Positions 1-5,819 are shown, counted from the stretch's first letter. The stretch is 8,375 nt of DNA from Verrucomicrobiales bacterium (GCA_003445095.1 DLVS01000683.1:307-8681); one strand, 5' to 3'. Numbers and translations are program-made. The notes: a model not told the origin generated them from the sequence alone.

Positions 1-320
1 GGCGAGGTCTTGCCGTGCATCATGCGATAATTCACCACCACCTGCGCGCCAAACGTGTGAGCAATACATTGATGACCCAGGCACACACCCAAGAGGGGCA
101 CTCGATGCTCGGCGAACGCGCGTATCAATTGGTTGGACAAGCCCGCCTCCCGGGGCGAGCACGGGCCCGGGGAGATCAACACCCGCTCCGGCTTGAGGGC
201 CAGAGCGCGCTCGACCGCGAGTTCATCATTTCGGTGTACCTGCAAATCCACTCCCATCTCTCCCAAATATTGGACGAGGTTGAAAGTGAAGGAGTCGTAG
301 TTGTCGATAACCAGCAGCAT
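1..320 (-). CDS. trpG: Anthranilate/aminodeoxychorismate synthase glutamine amidotransferase subunit (TrpG/PabA), N-terminal part
   Basis: This class I glutamine amidotransferase subunit releases ammonia from glutamine for the partner chorismate-binding subunit, giving anthranilate (tryptophan route) or aminodeoxychorismate (folate route). The visible 106 residues start with the typical [20 protein letters not shown]. They carry PGPCSP (residues 51-56, oxyanion-side loop), GVCLGHQ with the nucleophile Cys80, and an HGK motif at 102-104. The catalytic His and Glu would lie in the missing C-terminal part, which continues beyond the left edge. The ATG at 318-320 is chosen because the conserved family start begins there; no Shine-Dalgarno motif is seen. 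It lies 42 bases after the EamA transporter gene in the same direction with no terminator between, so co-transcription is likely. TrpG and PabA cannot be told apart without the partner gene. Confidence 0.93.
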   Translation of the reverse strand, partial: MLLVIDNYDSFTFNLVQYLGEMGVDLQVHRNDELAVERALALKPERVLISPGPCSPREAGLSNQLIRAFAEHRVPLLGVCLGHQCIAHTFGAQVVVNYRMMHGKTS

Positions 321-362
321 CGTCGTTCAGATTAGTTTCCAGTCCCGGTGAATGAAATCAGT

Positions 363-1292
363 TCAGGCCGCTCTCCGACGCGGCCACGTCAAAATGACCA
401 CCGCGACAACAATCACTACCGCCGCGACTGCCATTCGGGCCGTGACCGTTTCCCCGAGCAGCAACCACCCCAGAAAAACCGCCACCACCGGATTGACGTA
501 CGCATAGGTGGATACCTTGGCCGGGGTGCTGACCTCAAGTAACCACACATAAGAACTGAAGGCAATCCAAGCGCCGAACACGATGAGATAGGCCAGCGCG
601 GCCCACGACCGAGCGGACACCGATCCCAGGTGGAATCCCTTCCACTCCCCGAGGAGCAGGGAGATCACGGCCATTCCGACCCCCGCAGTCACCATGTGGG
701 CGGCAGCCGTCATCCAAGAAGAACCCGGCTTTTCCGTGTAACGGCTGAACAACGAGCCACTGGCCCAACACATCGTCGCCACCCACAACGCCAAGACGCC
801 AGCTGTATCCAGCGAACCGTTGACGCCGATCGTTTCACTTCGCCATACCAGGAGAAGGACTCCCGCCAAGCCCACGAAAACACCGACCCAAATCCACGCG
901 ACGGGGCGAGTTCCGCCCGGCCTTAGCCAATCAAACACGGCGAACCAAACTGGAGCAGATGCAATAAACAACGCCGCGGCACTCGAAGGCACACGTTGCT
1001 CGGCCCAATTCACCAGGCCATTTCCACCCACCAGCATTACCGTCCCGGCTACCGCGCAATTTCGCCATTGACGAAGCGTGGGCAACGTCGCCCCTCGCCA
1101 AACCAACAGTCCCAACATCACGAGACCCGCCACCAAGAATCGTACGGCTCCCATGAAAAACGGAGGTAATGACTCGACGCCCACCCGAATCGCCAAATAC
1201 GTCGAGCCCCAAATCAAATAGACTGCCGCAAAGGCCGCGATCACTCGGGTCGGCGAGGGTGCCAGCGGATGGGGCTTTAAGGACATGGTCAT
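363..1292 (-). CDS. EamA/DMT-family transporter, YedA-like
   Basis: A 309-residue inner-membrane protein of the drug/metabolite transporter superfamily, with two tandem EamA units and about ten hydrophobic helices. The first unit has the hallmark WGSTYLAIRVGVES (about 28-41), followed by PP and a VRFL segment as in YedA-type members. A second family signature is GGNGLVNWAEQ (89-99). The second unit ends in the NPVVAVFLGWLLLGE segment (267-281) and a positively charged RRR tail. The substrate cannot be read from the sequence; members export amino acids, drugs or metabolites, and some import. The ATG at 1290-1292 is preferred (ATG at 1284-1286 is possible). An upstream in-frame TTG at 1332-1334 lies inside the U-tract of an intrinsic terminator and is unlikely. 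The gene is followed after 42 bases by trpG, which hints at an amino-acid-related role (inference). Confidence 0.9.
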   Translation of the reverse strand: MTMSLKPHPLAPSPTRVIAAFAAVYLIWGSTYLAIRVGVESLPPFFMGAVRFLVAGLVMLGLLVWRGATLPTLRQWRNCAVAGTVMLVGGNGLVNWAEQRVPSSAAALFIASAPVWFAVFDWLRPGGTRPVAWIWVGVFVGLAGVLLLVWRSETIGVNGSLDTAGVLALWVATMCWASGSLFSRYTEKPGSSWMTAAAHMVTAGVGMAVISLLLGEWKGFHLGSVSARSWAALAYLIVFGAWIAFSSYVWLLEVSTPAKVSTYAYVNPVVAVFLGWLLLGETVTARMAVAAVVIVVAVVILTWPRRRAA

Positions 1293-1328
1293 GGACGTGA
1301 GGAATTCGCTCGGCGGGCAGGCCGGTGG

Positions 1329-1361
1329 AAACAAAAACCCGCCGGCGTTCGCGCGGCGGGT
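1329..1361 (-). terminator. Intrinsic terminator upstream of the EamA gene
   Basis: Read on the minus strand, ACCCGCCG (1361-1354) pairs perfectly with CGGCGGGT (1344-1337) across a 9-base loop. The stem is followed at once by TTTTTGTTT (1337-1329). The T-tract exists only in minus-strand reading, so the element acts on transcription coming from the gltX side towards the transporter. It ends about 36 bases before the transporter start, so it is a leader terminator rather than the terminator of a gene that ends here. See the attenuator entry for the competing fold. Confidence 0.75.
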
Positions 1362-1387
1362 GTTTCGAAATAGGATTTCTGGGACGT

Positions 1388-1444
1388 TTAGTTTCGAAGT
1401 TCCGCCGATGCGTCGGGTTCATTGACCCAATTACGCCACGCCAT
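1388..1444 (-). CDS. Possible Trp-codon leader peptide (18 codons)
   Basis: The ORF reads MAWRNWVNEPDASAELRN and then TAA. It holds two Trp codons (residues 3 and 6) and stops 26 bases before the terminator hairpin. No Shine-Dalgarno motif is seen, which is also true of most genes here. The frame stays open upstream to a TGA near 1545-1547, so a 39-residue version from the ATG at 1505-1507 is also possible. That longer open frame is the main reason for caution, because the ORF could instead be a chance frame or part of a decayed repeat. The role as a leader peptide is inferred only from its position relative to the competing hairpins. Confidence 0.3.
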   Translation of the reverse strand: MAWRNWVNEPDASAELRN

Positions 1445-1590
1445 AACTACACAGACCGCTTCAAGGGCGATCTGTGGCCTGGGTTTCGTGGTAGCGCAGC
1501 CGTGCATCGACGTGGCGAAACTCCGCGATTTGGCCTGGTCGTGTCAACCTTCGCTTCGCGCTACCCAAACGAATTCGCGCATTTCGTATC

Positions 1591-1683
1591 GGAGCGCGGG
1601 TGGCCTCGCCCGCGTAAAGATCGGGGAGCAGAGGGCCCTTAGCTCGGGCAAAAACCTTACGCGGACGAGGCCGTCCGCGCTCC
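1591..1683. repeat. REP-like pair of inverted 27-base palindromic units
   Basis: Unit 1 (1591-1617) and unit 2 (1657-1683, opposite orientation) match at 24 of 27 positions. Each also folds on itself: a GC-rich 7-bp stem around a six-base GGCCTC loop. All three differences lie in the stem and keep it paired. At unit positions 10 and 19 a G-C pair in unit 1 is an A-T pair in unit 2; at position 11 a T-G wobble is a C-G pair. A 39-base spacer separates the units. This layout resembles bacterial REP/BIME elements. Whether it occurs elsewhere in the genome cannot be seen from this window. Confidence 0.7.
1650..1683 (-). terminator. Intrinsic terminator of gltX, formed by palindromic unit 2
   Basis: On the minus strand the unit 2 hairpin, CGCGGAC-GGCCTC-GTCCGCG, begins just downstream of the gltX stop, with 12 bases between the stop codon and the unit. 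It is followed by TAAGG and then TTTTT (1654-1650). The five bases between stem and T-run make it weaker than a canonical terminator. It would separate gltX transcription from the EamA-trpG unit. Confidence 0.6.
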
Positions 1684-1695
1684 TTTGTCTTCGTC

Positions 1696-3063
1696 TCATC
1701 CTCCACTTCCGCACCGCGCCGCCGCCCGAACCAGCCGCGCTCGGACTCGCTCGCGACCGAGCACTTCCAACAAGTGATAGAGACTTGGCCCCACCAATCG
1801 CCCGGTGCAGGCAACCCGACACGGTTGCACCAGAGCACCCACTTTAACGCCCGCCGCGGCCGCACGTTGTTTCAAGGCGGCTTCCAATCCGGCCGCAGTA
1901 AACTCGGAGACCGCATCAAAAGCCTGGGATAACTGAATCAGCATTGGACCCGCCGCCGGAGTCAGCGCTTTGGTCGACGCCTCCGCCTCGAACGTTACGG
2001 CCTCGTCGGGCGTAAAATAAAAATCGCACCACAGCGGAAGTTCCCGAAATCGTTTTCCCTTCTCTTGGGTGGTGAGAAGCGCCGCCCGCACATACGCCAG
2101 GGGATAACTATCCAGCGCCAGCCCCGCCCGTTTGAGATAGGGGGTCGCCTGCGCCACATAAGCGTCAGGATCCAGCCGACGGGTATGTTCGAAGTGCAGC
2201 GCCTCGAGTTTCTTGACGTCGAAGCGCGCGGCGCTGCGATTCACCCTGTCCAAATCGAACCGGGCGATCAGTTCGGGAACTGAGAGCTGTTCTTGACCAT
2301 CGGCAGGAGACCAACCCAGTAACGCCAAGTAGTTGACCAACGCGGCTGGCAGGAATCCTTCGTCCTCGTAATTCGTCACGACCGCGCCTCGATCCCGCTT
2401 GCTCATCTTCGATCCGTCTTCATTTAAGATGAGTGGAATGTGTCCGTACCGTGGCGGCTCAACCCCGAAGGCCCGGAAAAGCGCCAGATGTTTCGCGGTG
2501 TTGCTGATGTGATCTTCACCGCGAATCACATGGGACACCTTCATCTCGAGGTCATCCACGACATTGACGAAGTGAAAAACGGGTTGCCCATCGCTGCGCC
2601 ACAACACCCAGTCCGGATCCGCCTGTTCGCGGTCGGTGAGGGGACGCACAATGTCTCCTACGATAAGATCGGGGATGGCAATCGGTTCACGCGTCATCCG
2701 GAAATAGACTGCGCCGTCTCGATCATACGCGAGGTGACGATCTCGAAGCTCCTGGAGGCGGCGTCGATAAACGCCCGCCCGTTGGCTCTGAAAGTAACTG
2801 CCGAACTCCCCTCGACTCGGACCGGCGGGATCGCTGGTTTGCGGTCCTTCGTCCCACTCAAGTCCCAGCCACCGGAGCCCCTGGAAGATGACATCCACCG
2901 CGGCCTGGGTGTTGCGAGCCGTGTCGGTATCTTCGACCCGGAGGATGAAGGTGCCCCCGTGATGGCGGGCAAAGAGCCAATTGAACAACGCCGTCCGCGC
3001 CCCGCCGATATGCAAATAGCCAGTAGGTGACGGAGCAAAACGAACTCGAACCGGAAGCGACAT
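1696..3063 (-). CDS. gltX: Glutamyl-tRNA synthetase
   Basis: This cytoplasmic class I aminoacyl-tRNA synthetase charges tRNA(Glu), and in some bacteria also tRNA(Gln), with glutamate using ATP. The Rossmann-fold catalytic domain starts with RFAPSPTGYLHIGGARTALF (8-27), holding the HIGH-type signature H18-I-G-G. The second ATP signature is K219-MSKR (219-223). A VSHVIRGEDHISNT segment (186-199) is typical of the family. The C-terminal alpha-helical anticodon-binding part ends in GRLVGPSLYHLLEVLGRERV, so the protein appears complete. At 455 residues it is shorter than many family members. The Cys-rich zinc-binding module that often follows the first half of the catalytic domain is absent: the chain goes from LAYDRDGAVYFRM directly on. 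The ATG at 3061-3063 fits the conserved start; it has no Shine-Dalgarno motif but a GC hairpin directly upstream. Confidence 0.96.
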   Translation of the reverse strand: MSLPVRVRFAPSPTGYLHIGGARTALFNWLFARHHGGTFILRVEDTDTARNTQAAVDVIFQGLRWLGLEWDEGPQTSDPAGPSRGEFGSYFQSQRAGVYRRRLQELRDRHLAYDRDGAVYFRMTREPIAIPDLIVGDIVRPLTDREQADPDWVLWRSDGQPVFHFVNVVDDLEMKVSHVIRGEDHISNTAKHLALFRAFGVEPPRYGHIPLILNEDGSKMSKRDRGAVVTNYEDEGFLPAALVNYLALLGWSPADGQEQLSVPELIARFDLDRVNRSAARFDVKKLEALHFEHTRRLDPDAYVAQATPYLKRAGLALDSYPLAYVRAALLTTQEKGKRFRELPLWCDFYFTPDEAVTFEAEASTKALTPAAGPMLIQLSQAFDAVSEFTAAGLEAALKQRAAAAGVKVGALVQPCRVACTGRLVGPSLYHLLEVLGRERVRARLVRAAARCGSGG

Positions 3064-3286
3064 GCGCGCGAACGTACGGAGTCGCGCGCGCGAGACAAGG
3101 CTGGCGCATCATGCAAGAAGTCAGCCCAACAAGTTCATGAGCGCAATCAAATAGCCCCAGGATTGGCCCTCCGCGTGACCCTTTCGATGTTTGCCTCTGC
3201 CTAGCGAGACGCGAAGAATTCCGAGGCGAACGCAGAACCCGCGCCGCTCGCTTGCCTTCGTCACCGGTCCCGGCACTCTCTCACCG
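3064..3286. promoter_or_regulatory. Divergent region between gltX and the molybdoenzyme gene, with a GC hairpin at the gltX start
   Basis: This region should hold promoters for both outward genes, but no clear -35/-10 pair was found. Directly at the gltX start codon is a hairpin, GCGCGCG (3064-3070) with CGCGCGC (3083-3089) around a 12-base loop, which would fold in the gltX mRNA leader next to the AUG. A 47-codon minus-strand ORF (3121-3264, GTG start) ends 57 bases before gltX; it ends in EGQSWGYLIALMNLLG but matches nothing recognised. Two copies of TCACCGGT lie near the plus-strand gene. Confidence 0.4.
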
Positions 3287-3290
3287 GTGA
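3261..3290. repeat. Twin TCACCGGT motif at the start of the molybdoenzyme gene
   Basis: TCACCGGT occurs at 3261-3268 and again at 3281-3288, exactly 20 bases apart, about two DNA turns. The second copy extends to the perfect ten-base palindrome TCACCGGTGA (3281-3290), which includes the favoured GTG start codon (3287-3289). This spacing and symmetry are what a dimeric repressor operator would show, but no regulator is encoded nearby and the role is inference. Confidence 0.35.
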
Positions 3291-3922
3291 ATCAAGCGTA
3301 CATCGCCGCCAAGGAACGGTGGGCCGCCAAAAAGGCCGGGAGACTTCGCTTGGCGCCGCGAGCCGCGGCCGATCGCATTCCGCCGGGTCAACGTCAGGTT
3401 CACAATTTTCCGATTCTCGACCTGGGCGTAAAACCCAACGTGGCCACGGATCAATGGACCTTGAAAATCGCTGGGCACGTCGACAACCCAGTGACGCTTT
3501 CGTGGTCTGATTTCATGGCGCTTCCGCAGATCACCGACACCAGCGACTTCCACTGCGTCACGACGTGGAGCCAGCTCGACATGGTGTGGCAAGGTGTTGC
3601 CTTCATCGCGCTCGCTGATTTAGTGAAACCCCAGGCCAGCGCCACGCACGTGTTCTTCAAGAGTTACGACGGGTACTCGACCAACAATCCTCTCGAAGTT
3701 TGCCTCGATGACGATGTCTTGATTGCCCACACGTGGAATGGTCAACCCTTGGCGGCAGAACACGGCGGTCCGGCGCGCGTGATCATTCCCAAACGTTATG
3801 CTTGGAAAGGCGCCAAATGGATTCGGGAAATCACGTTCCTTGATCGCGATATTCTGGGCTTCTGGGAGCTCCGCGGTTATTCGAACACCGCGAATCCATG
3901 GACTGAGGATCGGTTCTCCTGA
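3287..3922 (+). CDS. Sulfite oxidase-like molybdopterin-dependent oxidoreductase
   Basis: A 211-residue protein of the sulfite oxidase fold that should bind a molybdenum-molybdopterin cofactor. DFHCVTTWS (87-95) holds Cys90, the expected molybdenum ligand, preceded by His89. GGPARVIIPKRYAWKGAKWI (160-179) is the conserved cofactor-side segment, and the end GYSNTANPWTEDRFS matches the usual GYHNYGDPW-type tail. There is no haem or dimerisation domain and no Tat signal, so it is probably cytoplasmic, unlike the exported MsrP (YedY). The physiological substrate is unknown. The GTG at 3287 is favoured because the family-like start NQAYIAAKERWA follows it. A TTG at 3191 would add 32 low-complexity, Arg/Pro-rich residues. 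Neither start has a Shine-Dalgarno motif. Its end lies 53 bases from the convergent M23 peptidase gene, with no clear terminator between. Confidence 0.87.
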   Translation: MNQAYIAAKERWAAKKAGRLRLAPRAAADRIPPGQRQVHNFPILDLGVKPNVATDQWTLKIAGHVDNPVTLSWSDFMALPQITDTSDFHCVTTWSQLDMVWQGVAFIALADLVKPQASATHVFFKSYDGYSTNNPLEVCLDDDVLIAHTWNGQPLAAEHGGPARVIIPKRYAWKGAKWIREITFLDRDILGFWELRGYSNTANPWTEDRFS

Positions 3923-3975
3923 AAGCCTACGGCGCGTCGTCCCGCCGCGCGGACGTGTCGCGCTTGGGCCACGGT

Positions 3976-4986
3976 TCAATACATCAAGAGGTCCATCAGT
4001 TCCTGCCCGTGGGGCAATAGCGTCCAGACTTGGCCGCGTTTGATGACAAGTTTCCCGCATCGATGGCTTTGCCATTCGGCCTGGTTCACGTCCAGCACCC
4101 GCACCTTTGCATTGTTCTTCAACTCGGAGGCGGAACGCGGAATGACGCGAACCGGCAGACCGTTGAACGTGAGCCCCAACTCGTATCCCGCGACTCCTTC
4201 CCGTTCCGCGATGGGATTGCGCTGAATCAATTGCGGGTATCGCTTCACCCAAGGGACCGCGGTGTCCCGGACGGCGACCCGGGCCATCACGGTGCGTGTT
4301 CGGATGAATTGGGCGAGGCTGAACTGAGCGCCCAAGCGAGCCTGCTCGCGAAAAACCTCCGCCGGATTGAGGCCTAGCAAGTTCCGACCATTGAAATTGC
4401 CGTGATCGTTCCTCATACCCTTCAGTCGAGCGGCATGCCATTGGAGGTACCGATCGTTGGCGACCAGATCGATTTCGAAATGCACGTGCGCGCGATCCTT
4501 AGTAATCGACTGCTGCGTGTTGGCGGTACGTCCGAGGGTGCCGATGGCCTGACCAGCGCGAACCGCCGCACCTGATTTCACTCCCGGCTCAATCGCCGCC
4601 AGATGCGCATAGAGGGTGTAAATCTCGAACCCCTCAATGGAATGTCGGATGACGATGTAGTTTCCGTAGTTCGATAAGCTCGGCTTGGAATTGACATAGG
4701 CGACGGTGCCGTCGGCGCTCGCCAACACGGGATCAGTGGGTTCACCGCGGCGGTCGCGTTGCAGACAGCGAATGTCGAGTCCCTCGTGGAATTGGTTTCC
4801 ATCGCCTCGGACGCAACCGAATTGGCCGCTAGTCCAAGGTCGCCCCGCCGTTCCGACAAAAAACTGTTCCTCACGCCCAGGTTCCAACAGCGCGTGGTTC
4901 GCCGTCGGAAACTGAAACGCCGGGGCTGACAGCGCCGCGCCTGAGCCCACCAAGCTTGCCATCAGGCAAAGGAAAAGGCGCTGCAT
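3976..4986 (-). CDS. Secreted M23-family zinc metallopeptidase
   Basis: A 336-residue exported protein, probably a peptidoglycan endopeptidase or a LytM-type activator acting in the periplasm. The signal peptide is residues 1 to about 20 (MQRLFLCLMASLVGSGAALS, ending near APA). The LytM core has all expected metal and catalytic residues: HEGLD with His67 and Asp71, YAHLA with His128, and HVHFE with His167 and His169. It should therefore be an active enzyme rather than a degenerate LytM factor. Residues from about 210 to 336 form a C-terminal part with no family recognised here. The start codon overlaps the stop of the upstream SecD-head-like gene by one base (TAATG), which indicates translational coupling. 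The ATG at 4984-4986 gives a clean signal peptide. Confidence in the M23 call is high; the exact bond cleaved is not known. Confidence 0.92.
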   Translation of the reverse strand: MQRLFLCLMASLVGSGAALSAPAFQFPTANHALLEPGREEQFFVGTAGRPWTSGQFGCVRGDGNQFHEGLDIRCLQRDRRGEPTDPVLASADGTVAYVNSKPSLSNYGNYIVIRHSIEGFEIYTLYAHLAAIEPGVKSGAAVRAGQAIGTLGRTANTQQSITKDRAHVHFEIDLVANDRYLQWHAARLKGMRNDHGNFNGRNLLGLNPAEVFREQARLGAQFSLAQFIRTRTVMARVAVRDTAVPWVKRYPQLIQRNPIAEREGVAGYELGLTFNGLPVRVIPRSASELKNNAKVRVLDVNQAEWQSHRCGKLVIKRGQVWTLLPHGQELMDLLMY

Positions 4987-5669
4987 TACTGTTGGCTCTT
5001 CTCAATCGCGTCACGGGCGGCCGAATTGGGCGAACCCGCCGGCTTGGTCTTGCTGCTCGACGTTGTGGCCGTTGAGCCCGACTTGGAGGACTTGGGCTGG
5101 TTCTTAAGTTTGACCGCCACATTGTTCAGCCCATCCACAATCCGCTGCGCTTCGGCTTGAGTGCAATCAGCCGAAAACACCAGCGTCCCCGTGTGGATGG
5201 GGCCCTTGAGCAAAGGCGCGGCCAGCCAACGCTCCTCGGGCTTTTCCTGACCGTCGACAGACCACTGGCCGAAGATCACCAAATGGCGGCCGTTCGCCGA
5301 AATCGTCTCCATTTCCAGCGCCTGTACTCCGTGCGGGGTGGCATCGATCTGCAGCATGAAGCCGCCATCGGGGGTCTCCAATACACTGGCGCGAGCAATG
5401 TCACGTTCATCCAGGAATGGGGTTTTGGAGATCGCGATGGTTAGCGGTCGGCTGCGAATCACCGTTGCCGTGGGAGCTCCCCCATCGTCGGTTACTTCAG
5501 TGAATACTCTGACGACGGCCACAATGTCGCTGGACTTGGTGGGCTTCTTAGTAGTGGTGCTGGGTTTCGTCGAACTGTCGGCGGCTCGTAGGGGCAGCGA
5601 GCTCATCGCCGCCAGCGCGACCGTGGCGCCGAGGAAAAAGGCATTGAACGGGAGGGGGCGAGTCCTCAT
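4986..5669 (-). CDS. Exported protein with a SecD P1-head-like domain
   Basis: From the ATG at 5669 this is 227 residues, with a signal peptide (MRTRPLPFNAFFLGATVALA through LRAA, cleavage near residue 30). A Ser/Thr/Lys-rich linker follows, then a folded domain (about 48-186), then a low-complexity Ser/Lys/Thr tail. The folded domain resembles the periplasmic P1 head of SecD: GGFMLQIDATPHGVQALEM, NGRHLVIFGQW, WLAAPLLKGPIHTGTLVFS and EAQRIVDGLNNV follow the SecD order of beta strands and the closing helix. No membrane helices of SecD are present, so it is a stand-alone domain of unknown function. It is coupled to the M23 peptidase by TAATG, which suggests a shared envelope role. An ATG at 5693 is possible. 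A GTG at 5765 is less likely because it would cover the plus-strand small gene. A weak minus-strand promoter (TTGTGC 5731-5726, TTTATT 5708-5703) fits the 5669 start. Confidence 0.75.
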   Translation of the reverse strand: MRTRPLPFNAFFLGATVALAAMSSLPLRAADSSTKPSTTTKKPTKSSDIVAVVRVFTEVTDDGGAPTATVIRSRPLTIAISKTPFLDERDIARASVLETPDGGFMLQIDATPHGVQALEMETISANGRHLVIFGQWSVDGQEKPEERWLAAPLLKGPIHTGTLVFSADCTQAEAQRIVDGLNNVAVKLKNQPKSSKSGSTATTSSSKTKPAGSPNSAARDAIEKSQQ

Positions 5670-5714
5670 CTTGGCCGTCACGAACGCAGTCATGGTTCGG
5701 TGAATAAAACACCT

Positions 5715-5819
5715 ATGGGCAAACAGCACAACAAAGTCGAAAAACGTCGTCGTCAGGTTCGTCACCTTAAGCGCAAGCGAGCTGCGGCCGCTGCCAAATC
5801 GCCGACCACCAAAAGCTAA
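5715..5819 (+). CDS. Small, highly basic protein (34 residues)
   Basis: The ORF begins MGKQHNKVEKRRRQVRHLKR and continues with KR, five Ala, and a Lys/Ser/Thr tail before TAA. It has 13 Lys/Arg and 2 His against a single Glu, so it is very likely an RNA-, DNA- or ribosome-binding peptide. The pattern MGK-x-HNK followed by clustered Arg and a YLKRK-like segment resembles small basic proteins I associate with Verrucomicrobiota genomes, but no named family is claimed. It starts only 45 bases from the divergent SecD-head-like gene and ends 80 bases before the TIM-barrel gene. That 80-base gap is pyrimidine-rich and holds a CCGGCCGG palindrome but no clear terminator. No Shine-Dalgarno motif is seen. 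The sequence pattern and codon-level order argue against a chance ORF. Confidence 0.6.
   Translation: MGKQHNKVEKRRRQVRHLKRKRAAAAAKSPTTKS

Larger units (their letters stand above)
1329..1444 (-). promoter_or_regulatory. Candidate transcription attenuator (leader ORF, antiterminator, terminator) before EamA-trpG
   Basis: Two exclusive folds can be drawn on the minus strand. In the antiterminator, CGGCGG (1407-1402) pairs with CCGCCG (1359-1354), and TTCGAAA (1398-1392) pairs with TTTCGAA (1370-1364). The first pairing uses up the 5' arm of the intrinsic terminator at 1337-1361, so both cannot form together. The 5' antiterminator arm lies in the last codons of a short ORF (1388-1444) that has Trp codons as codons 3 and 6. 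A ribosome halted on those codons would leave the arm free; one reaching the stop would cover it. This is the logic of a trp-type attenuator, and trpG is the second gene downstream. A 10-bp hairpin (1450-1476, one G-U pair on this strand) precedes the ORF. The base pairing is seen; its regulatory role is inference. Confidence 0.4.
1362..1695. other. Non-coding, structure-rich stretch between gltX and the EamA gene
   Basis: No convincing protein-coding gene was found here; the open frames have unremarkable, basic, low-complexity products. From the gltX side it holds the inverted palindromic pair (1591-1683), then an 8-base inverted repeat GGTAGCGC/GCGCTACC (1490-1497 and 1558-1565), a 10-bp hairpin (1450-1476), the leader ORF, and two copies of GTTTCGAA (1362-1369 and 1391-1398). 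A perfect -35 hexamer, TTGACA, lies on the minus strand at 1547-1542, but no good -10 box follows at the usual spacing. The promoter of the transporter gene is probably within this region but cannot be fixed from sequence alone. Confidence 0.6.

Noticed and set aside
1293..1334. Longer EamA protein starting at TTG 1332-1334
   Set aside because: The codon lies in the T-tract of an intrinsic terminator, and the added 14 residues are unlike a membrane-protein start.
1591..1683. CRISPR-like repeat-spacer unit
   Set aside because: There are only two units, in inverted orientation, with no regular spacers and no cas genes.
1422..1847. 141-codon plus-strand open frame running into gltX
   Set aside because: It crosses the palindromic repeat pair and the gltX 3' end, and the product has no domain-like pattern.
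2440..3030. 196-codon open frame on the plus strand inside gltX
   Set aside because: It is antisense to a clearly conserved synthetase and has no recognisable domain; it is explained by the high G+C content.
3191..3286. N-terminal extension of the sulfite oxidase-like protein from a TTG, with RRS-like pairs hinting at a Tat signal
   Set aside because: There is no hydrophobic stretch after the Arg pairs, the composition is Arg/Pro-rich and unlike the enzyme, and the family-like start follows the GTG at 3287.
3620..4441. 273-codon minus-strand open frame spanning the molybdoenzyme and M23 genes
   Set aside because: It overlaps two well-supported genes in other frames, and its product is Arg/Gly/Pro-rich without family features.
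5670..5765. Longer SecD-head-like protein starting at GTG 5763-5765
   Set aside because: It would overlap the plus-strand small basic protein gene and place extra residues before an otherwise clean signal peptide.
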